From NCBI RefSeq assembly GCF_021390595.1, contig NZ_JAJEJR010000002.1, forward strand, positions 1-64,000: a stretch of DNA of 64,000 nucleotides, read 5' to 3'. Under the pieces are notes generated by a model, which had not been told where the DNA came from, searched no databases, and saw only the letters and a program-made list of their open reading frames with translations. The position numbers and the translations under genes are program-made. Below, one piece after another: positions 59,395-64,000 of this stretch (positions are counted from its first letter, which is position 1; the number at the start of each line of letters is the position of its first letter). This stretch comes from Paraburkholderia sp. HP33-1. Lineage in GTDB: Bacteria > Pseudomonadota > Gammaproteobacteria > Burkholderiales > Burkholderiaceae.

Positions 59395-60039
59395 TCAGGC
59401 CGCCGCGCCTCGCAAATCTCTAATGTGCTGATAGACGGTGGCACGTCCCATCCCCAACACATTCGCGACGTAGTTGGCAGCGCTCTTCCCCTTGAACGCC
59501 CCTTCGGCCCACAGCGCTTCGACGATCTCGCGACGATGGTCGCGAGTCAGCGAATTCAGCGCCAACTGACGTTCCTGGAGCCACGTGTGAAGGAACGTGT
59601 TGATGCGTTCCTGCCAGTCGTCCTTGAACAGCTCTTCGGGCTGTTTAACCACGCCGGCGCCGGTGATCACACGATCGATCACATGTTTGATGTCTTCGAA
59701 CACGGCGATGTTGTAGTTCACGCACATCACGCCGACAGCGCTACCGGCATCGTCGAACAGTACTGTGCTGACGCACCGCATCCGCCTGCCATCCCAATTG
59801 ATTTTTTCATACGGCCCGACCGTACCTGACTCCGCGGAATGGTCGATCTCTTCCAACGCGGAGTCGTCGCCGAGTTCGCGCTTCGACAGATTATTGGCGA
59901 TATAGGCGATCGTCTGACTTTGCAGGTCGTGAATGACGATCTCGACGTACGGGAAAAACAGCAGCGCAATGCCATCGGCGACACGGCTGTACCGATCCAG
60001 AAGTAGCCGACGTGCGGCCGTTGTCTTGGGCTTTCGCAT
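59395..60039 (-). CDS. YheO/DauR-type PAS-HTH transcriptional regulator
   Basis: This 214-residue regulator has a YheO-like PAS domain at residues 15-125 ('ALLFFPYVEIVIHDLQSQTIAYIANNLSKRELGDDSALEEID') and a C-terminal helix-turn-helix ('GKSAANYVANVLGMGRATVYQHIRDLRG', about 183-210). This is the architecture of DauR, the repressor of D-arginine catabolism in Pseudomonas. The neighbouring ornithine cyclodeaminase-type and D-amino-acid dehydrogenase genes fit that role. It is transcribed in the same direction as the cyclodeaminase gene, 158 bp downstream of it. Confidence 0.87.
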   Translation of the reverse strand: MRKPKTTAARRLLLDRYSRVADGIALLFFPYVEIVIHDLQSQTIAYIANNLSKRELGDDSALEEIDHSAESGTVGPYEKINWDGRRMRCVSTVLFDDAGSAVGVMCVNYNIAVFEDIKHVIDRVITGAGVVKQPEELFKDDWQERINTFLHTWLQERQLALNSLTRDHRREIVEALWAEGAFKGKSAANYVANVLGMGRATVYQHIRDLRGAAA

Positions 60040-60197
60040 AGGGATGGGTGCTTGCAGCTTACTGAAAGTCCACTCGGGTGGGCGGGCGGTATTGCAGGTC
60101 CGAAAATGTCCCGCATTTTGCCATGAACGACAGGGTACTACTGCTCGATAGCACGACGGCCCGCGGCATTCAGCGCGAACAACCGCGTGGCGATCAC

Positions 60198-61169
60198 TTA
60201 CATGCGCGCTCGAGCACTCACATATTTGAACAGTTCATACGCAATCGCCACGTCTTCAAGACCCAGCCCGATCGAGCGGAAAAACGCATGCTTTCGATAG
60301 GATGGCCTGATCGCTTCGCCACACATGAGTTCGGCGAGATCGCCCAGCACGGCTTCGGGACGCCAGCCATGGTGTTCCGCAGCCAGCTTCATCTCGCCCG
60401 CACTGGCTGGGGTAGTGCGGCGGTAGTCGCAATAGACGTCCATGTCGGCAAGCCACGCGGGCGGAATCTCGTGAGCGTTCGCCACGTTGGTGCTGATAGA
60501 CGTGATGAGCGCTGGCTTGCCGAGCATGTTTTCGTGCAGTACCGGGGTGCCCGACGAGGTACACAGCGCAACGACGTCGGCGTCGGCGACGCAGTCTTCG
60601 ATCCTTGTGCAAATGGAGACTCTTTCATCGAGCGCCGCGAGCTGCGCACGTTTCGCGGTGTCGTTCGCAAGCCCGGGCGAAAACACCCGAATCGATTGCC
60701 ACGGCCGCACCGACGCCAGGTGGCGCAAATGAGCCTGTCCCACCGCACCCGCGCCGACAATCGCGAGCCGGCTCGCATGAGTAGGGGCGAGTTGCTCCAC
60801 CGCGAGTGCGGTCGCCCCAGCGGTGCGCTCGATCGTCAGCAGACCTGAATCACACCACATCAGCGGTTGTCCCGTTTCCATCGACATCAATGCCGTCCAT
60901 GCGGTAATGATCGGCTTCGCCTGCGTGACGATGTACGGCGACATCTTCGCGCCGAACACCTTCGCGTCCGCCATCACGCCCAGATACGTGATGAAGTCGC
61001 CTGCGCCCTGCGGAAAAAGAGTCAGCGTCTGCGGCGGTTGCACGGCCATGTGGCTTCCCAGCGCGCGAAACATCTGCGACAACACGCTGCGCACGTCGAG
61101 GTGAGGTAGCGCCTCGCGAACGCCTTGCTGGTCGACGATCAGGGGCAATGCGTTTTCTGACTGGCTCAT
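60198..61169 (-). CDS. Ornithine cyclodeaminase/DauB-type dehydrogenase
   Basis: This 323-residue enzyme belongs to the ornithine cyclodeaminase/mu-crystallin family. 'RLAIVGAGAVGQAHLRHLASVRPW' is the NAD(P) fold (about 130-155). 'MADAKVFGAKMSPYI' and 'VVALCTSSGTPVL' are other family features. Members either deaminate ornithine to proline or reduce imino acids (DauB). ATG 61167-61169 has GGAG upstream. The gene is divergent from the binding-protein gene, with a palindromic site between them. The neighbouring DadA-like gene favours the DauB-type reaction: converting 2-keto acid from D-arginine into L-arginine. Confidence 0.85.
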   Translation of the reverse strand: MSQSENALPLIVDQQGVREALPHLDVRSVLSQMFRALGSHMAVQPPQTLTLFPQGAGDFITYLGVMADAKVFGAKMSPYIVTQAKPIITAWTALMSMETGQPLMWCDSGLLTIERTAGATALAVEQLAPTHASRLAIVGAGAVGQAHLRHLASVRPWQSIRVFSPGLANDTAKRAQLAALDERVSICTRIEDCVADADVVALCTSSGTPVLHENMLGKPALITSISTNVANAHEIPPAWLADMDVYCDYRRTTPASAGEMKLAAEHHGWRPEAVLGDLAELMCGEAIRPSYRKHAFFRSIGLGLEDVAIAYELFKYVSARARM

Positions 61170-61220
61170 TGAACTGCGCTCCACAACGTTGCCGGGGTTC
61201 GGCGGTAAGGCGATTTTAAG

Positions 61221-61241
61221 CCAGACTGTCCAGTCTGGACA
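61221..61241. promoter_or_regulatory. Palindromic operator between the divergent amino-acid genes
   Basis: Two nested inverted repeats: CCAGACTGTCCAGTCTGG (61221-61238) and TGTCCAGTCTGGACA (61227-61241, 7-bp arms around one base). A half-site TGTCCAG recurs at 61272-61278. They lie 52 bp upstream of the cyclodeaminase start, in the shared promoter region, so a regulator could control both directions. Confidence 0.6.
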
Positions 61242-61407
61242 TTTATTTTTGAAATGACTTGCTTTTATATCTGTCCAGAATAGACTGTCAATCCAGGGCA
61301 GGAGTGAGGCTGGGGCGTCAGCCGCCTCATGCGATGTCTCGGAGCGGGTCGGTCAACCGTCGTGCATGCCCTCAATCGTCGTCGCCCAAACACACAGGGA
61401 ACCTCTT

Positions 61408-62196
61408 ATGTTTCGGAAGCTTCAACTTTCACTTTTCGTCGCTGCTGCATTGGTGGGCTCGCTCGGGACCGTCGGCGCGCAGGCTCAGGACACCTTGCGC
61501 TTCGGCATCGAGGCCGCCTACCCGCCGTTCGAAAGCAAGTCGCCGAGCGGGCAATTGCAGGGTTTCGACATCGACGTCGGCAATGCGGTTTGCACGAAGC
61601 TGGGTGTGAAGTGCGTGTGGGTCGAAAATGCGTTCGACGGACTGATTCCCGCGTTGGAAGCCCGCAAATTCGACGTGATCAATTCCGCGATGAACATCAC
61701 GGACAAGCGCAAGCAATCGATTGAATTCACGAAGGCGATCTATGTCGTGCCGATCGTGATGGTGGCCCGGCGTGGCTCCGGCCTGTTGCCCGACGTGAAA
61801 AGTCTGCACGGCAAACGGGTGGGCGTGTTGCAGGGGTCGTCGCAGGAGGACTTCCTCAAACTTCACTGGGCGAATGCCGGCGTAACGGTCGTCTCGTACC
61901 AGGACCAGGATCAGGTCTACGCCGACCTGGTTGCCGGCCGCCTCGACGGCGCCGTTCAGGAAGCGCAAACTGCTGAGGAAGGTTTCCTCGGCAAGCCCGC
62001 GGGCCACGAGTATGCGATCGTCGGCAAGCCGCTCAGCGATCCGGCGACGCTCGGCGAGGGCACCGGCTGGGGCTTGCGCAAGGGCGACAAGGCGTTGGTC
62101 GCAAAGGTCGATGCCGCGCTCGACGCGCTGAAGAAAGACGGCACGTTGAGCAGTCTTTCGCAGAAGTATTTCAACCGCGACATCATCGCGAAGTAA
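61408..62196 (+). CDS. Periplasmic amino-acid ABC binding protein
   Basis: This 262-residue protein of the SBP_bac_3 family has a signal peptide (1-26, ending 'GAQAQ'). 'LRFGIEAAYPPFESKSPSGQLQGFDIDVGNAV', 'VWVENAFDGLIPALEARKFDVINSAMNITDKRKQSIEFTKAI' are typical of lysine/arginine/ornithine-binding proteins (ArgT/HisJ/AotJ). ATG at 61408 has AGGGA upstream. No ABC permease or ATPase gene follows; it shares a run with the dehydrogenase gene, 97 bp away. Its ligand is thus probably a basic amino acid, perhaps a D-form. Confidence 0.9.
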   Translation: MFRKLQLSLFVAAALVGSLGTVGAQAQDTLRFGIEAAYPPFESKSPSGQLQGFDIDVGNAVCTKLGVKCVWVENAFDGLIPALEARKFDVINSAMNITDKRKQSIEFTKAIYVVPIVMVARRGSGLLPDVKSLHGKRVGVLQGSSQEDFLKLHWANAGVTVVSYQDQDQVYADLVAGRLDGAVQEAQTAEEGFLGKPAGHEYAIVGKPLSDPATLGEGTGWGLRKGDKALVAKVDAALDALKKDGTLSSLSQKYFNRDIIAK

Positions 62197-62293
62197 CGGA
62201 ACCACGAGCCGGCGCGAGAGGTTTCGCACCGGCTTGCTGCGCAATCCGTGGCAGCCCGGCGTCCAGTGCCGACAGAAATAGCGAAGCGAGTTT

Positions 62294-63538
62294 ATGGATT
62301 TCGATGTCATCGTGCTGGGCGCCGGGATCGTCGGCGTATCGTCCGCACTGCAGTTGCAGGATCGCGGCCGCCGGGTGGCGCTGGTGGACCGGCGCGCTCC
62401 GGGCGAAGAGACCAGCTTCGGTAACGCGGGTCTGATTGAAAGCTCTTCAGTCGTCCCCTACGGTTTTCCGCGCGATTTCGGCACGTTGCTGCGCTATGCA
62501 AAGAATCGTTCGACCGACCTGTACTGGGACTATCGGGCGTTGCCGCACTTTGCGAGCTGGCTGGCGCGCTTCTGGTGGGAATCGTCCGCCGAGCGATTGA
62601 TGGCCGCAGCGCGCGACATGTTGCCGTTGATCCAGCAAAGCGTCGCGGAACATGATCGGCTCATCGAGCGCGCGCAACTCGGTCATCTCGCTCGCGACAG
62701 CGGCTGGATCGACGCCTTCCGTACCCCAGCGGAATTTTCGCGGCAGGCGGCCGCCGCCGCGATCACTGCGAACACCTATGGCTTGCGGGTCGCGGTGCTG
62801 GATTCGGCGGCGCTAGCCGCGCGCGAGCCGGGCCTCGCGGACGGCTTTTGTGGCGCGTTGCATTGGCAGGACCCGAAGAGCATCGTCAATCCCGGGGCAC
62901 TGACCAAAGGTTATGCAGGTCTTTTCGAAGCAGGCGGCGGGACGGTGTTCACCGGCGACGCCACCACGCTAACGGCGCAAGCGGAGGCGTGGACGGTTCA
63001 GACATCGTCGGGCCTGATCAGCGCAAAAGAAGTCGTGGTGGCGCTCGGTCCATGGTCTGACCGCGTTTTCGCGCCGCTTGGCTACCGCATTCCTTTGCGC
63101 GCGAAGCGCGGTTACCACATGCACTATCGTCCGACTCGGCAGATATTGTCGATGCCGTTCGTCGACGCGGAGCAGGGCTACGTGGTGGCACCGATGGAAG
63201 GGCGCTTGCGGCTGACCACGGGGGTCGAGATCGCGCGGCGCGACGCCAGGCCGACGGGCATCCAGCTCGAACGCGCGGAGCGCACCGCGCGGCCGAGCTT
63301 CGGTCTGGGTGAGCGACTCGATGCGAGTCCGTGGCTCGGCCTGCGTCCTTGCACACCCGACATGCGGCCCGTCATTGGGCGCGCGCCGCGCCATCCCGGG
63401 TTGTGGTTTGCATTCGGTCACAACCACCATGGCTTGACCCTGGGTCCCGTGACCGGGCGGCTGCTGGCGGAGATGATGACCGGGACACCGACCTGTGCGG
63501 ATGCGCGTCCGTTTCGCGTTGAACGGTTTCGTAGTTAG
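62294..63538 (+). CDS. DadA-like FAD-dependent D-amino acid dehydrogenase
   Basis: This 414-residue flavoprotein has the DAO fold. 'FDVIVLGAGIVGVSSALQLQDRGRRVALVDRR' binds FAD at residues 3-34, and 'EETSFGNAGLIESS' and 'GLRPCTPDMRPVIGRAPRHPGLWFAFGHNHHGLTLGPVTGRLLAEM' are the DadA signatures. It turns D-amino acids into keto acids and ammonia, passing electrons to the respiratory chain. With the cyclodeaminase-type gene and the DauR-like regulator it forms a D-amino-acid locus. No good ribosome binding site precedes it. Confidence 0.9.
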   Translation: MDFDVIVLGAGIVGVSSALQLQDRGRRVALVDRRAPGEETSFGNAGLIESSSVVPYGFPRDFGTLLRYAKNRSTDLYWDYRALPHFASWLARFWWESSAERLMAAARDMLPLIQQSVAEHDRLIERAQLGHLARDSGWIDAFRTPAEFSRQAAAAAITANTYGLRVAVLDSAALAAREPGLADGFCGALHWQDPKSIVNPGALTKGYAGLFEAGGGTVFTGDATTLTAQAEAWTVQTSSGLISAKEVVVALGPWSDRVFAPLGYRIPLRAKRGYHMHYRPTRQILSMPFVDAEQGYVVAPMEGRLRLTTGVEIARRDARPTGIQLERAERTARPSFGLGERLDASPWLGLRPCTPDMRPVIGRAPRHPGLWFAFGHNHHGLTLGPVTGRLLAEMMTGTPTCADARPFRVERFRS

Positions 63539-63564
63539 AGACTGAAATAGCCGGCTCTAAAGAT

Positions 63565-64000
63565 CTAGTTGGGTGGCCTACGATCAACTTGAAGCCGTTG
63601 TGCGAGCGCATCAGCTATCTGCTCTGCGCTTTTCTTGACTGCCACCTTTTCATCGTGGCCTGAGAGAACGACCTTCGCAGCGATCACGTACGGATTGAGC
63701 TTGACCACAGCGCCCGGCATATTCCTGCTCGCGCCCTCTTCGACACTTTCATAGAGCGGCGGCAACTCCGGCGTAGCCAGGTTATCGCAGGAAACCGCGA
63801 CCTGAAACTGGCTTTGACCTGCGCCCATACCCACCATCGCGCGACGCAACCGGTTACCCTCGTCGACACTGAGAAAAACGCCACGCACCTGCCAGCCGCT
63901 GTGGGGCAGCGGTTCACCCGGTGTGACCCGGCGCGCGTCTACTCCGGCCTTCTTCAGATCGTCCGTGAGAGATTGCGCCATCAGCGCAACGATCTCTCGC
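63565..64000 (-). CDS. DUF4410 family protein, partial (5' end outside window)
   Basis: The open frame runs past the window edge: codons before the ATG at 63979-63981 read 'REIVALMAQSLTDDLKKAG' without a stop, so the true start is beyond 64000. 'GVFLSVDEGNRLRRAMVGMGAGQSQFQV' matches DUF4410. Family members are often lipoproteins. The visible part is at least 145 residues and convergent with the dehydrogenase gene. Function unknown. Confidence 0.8.
   Translation of the reverse strand, partial: REIVALMAQSLTDDLKKAGVDARRVTPGEPLPHSGWQVRGVFLSVDEGNRLRRAMVGMGAGQSQFQVAVSCDNLATPELPPLYESVEEGASRNMPGAVVKLNPYVIAAKVVLSGHDEKVAVKKSAEQIADALAQRLQVDRRPPN

Noticed and set aside
1..64000. tRNA, rRNA, riboswitch or CRISPR features
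   Set aside because: No cloverleaf-like segments, conserved rRNA stretches, known riboswitch cores or spaced repeats were noticed by eye; a covariance-model scan could not be run.

Overview
The window looks like the replication/partition end of a secondary chromosome (chromosome 2 type) of a Burkholderia sensu lato species, most likely Paraburkholderia. It is GC-rich. It opens exactly on the start codon of a Rep_3-type initiator gene, followed by a convergent parAB operon and four copies of the palindrome TTTATGCGCATAAA, which I recall as the parS of Burkholderia chromosome 2. No rRNA, tRNA, CRISPR array or intact insertion sequence was seen.

Layout. 1-3.9 kb: repA, parB, parA and parS sites. 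3.9-8.6 kb: ArsC-like protein, an orphan sulfonate-binding protein, an ECF sigma factor with a small zinc-finger partner, a 44-residue exported peptide, three evenly spaced DnaA boxes, an FMN reductase and a stress-type protein. 8.8-13.6 kb: a signalling block with a hybrid histidine kinase facing an overlapping response regulator, CheC and PAS-GGDEF operon. 13.8-30.1 kb: a large hopanoid locus (hpnD, hpnE, shc, hpnG, mlaA, hpnN, hpnM, hpnH, ispH, an apparent hpnC relic, hpnB, a hypothetical gene, hpnA). A small amidase-like gene and a periplasmic DUF3828 gene, resembling a type VI secretion amidase effector/immunity pair, sit inside it. 30.3-35.4 kb: acylphosphatase, an EgtD-like methyltransferase without EgtB, RarD, an Mpo1-like protein, a Crp/Fnr regulator and small proteins. 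35.6-40.5 kb: a five-gene operon related to SiaABCD with an added GGDEF-EAL protein and a cytosolic CBS-domain phosphatase in the SiaA position. 40.6-43.6 kb: a tannase-family gene between two 108-bp imperfect direct repeats derived from the 3' end of a small gene. 43.6-50 kb: nuclease, AcpA-type phosphoesterase, GNAT enzyme, a TAXI-type binding protein and small hypotheticals. 49.9-53.4 kb: LysR regulator diverging from a tartrate/D-malate dehydrogenase and MFS transporter. 53.5-59.3 kb: a membrane protein, a CBS-BON protein, a LuxR-type regulator and a large Tat-exported GH28 enzyme. 59.4-63.5 kb: a D-amino-acid/arginine type catabolic locus (YheO/DauR-like regulator, ornithine cyclodeaminase family, amino-acid binding protein, DadA-like dehydrogenase). 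The window ends inside a DUF4410 gene.

How the genes fit together. HpnD and HpnE make squalene, Shc cyclises it, HpnH and HpnG build the ribosyl side chain, and IspH feeds isoprenoid precursors. HpnN (inner membrane), HpnM (periplasm) and MlaA (outer membrane) form a plausible hopanoid or lipid trafficking route. The step normally done by HpnC seems to have been lost locally and must be supplied from elsewhere. Two separate phospho-signalling modules feed c-di-GMP. The tannase, GH28 enzyme, tartrate utilisation and D-amino-acid genes suggest a soil or plant-associated life.

Functions are assigned by reading protein motifs and from memory of the families; no database search was possible. Start codons were chosen by ribosome binding site and family length, and alternatives are named where they matter.
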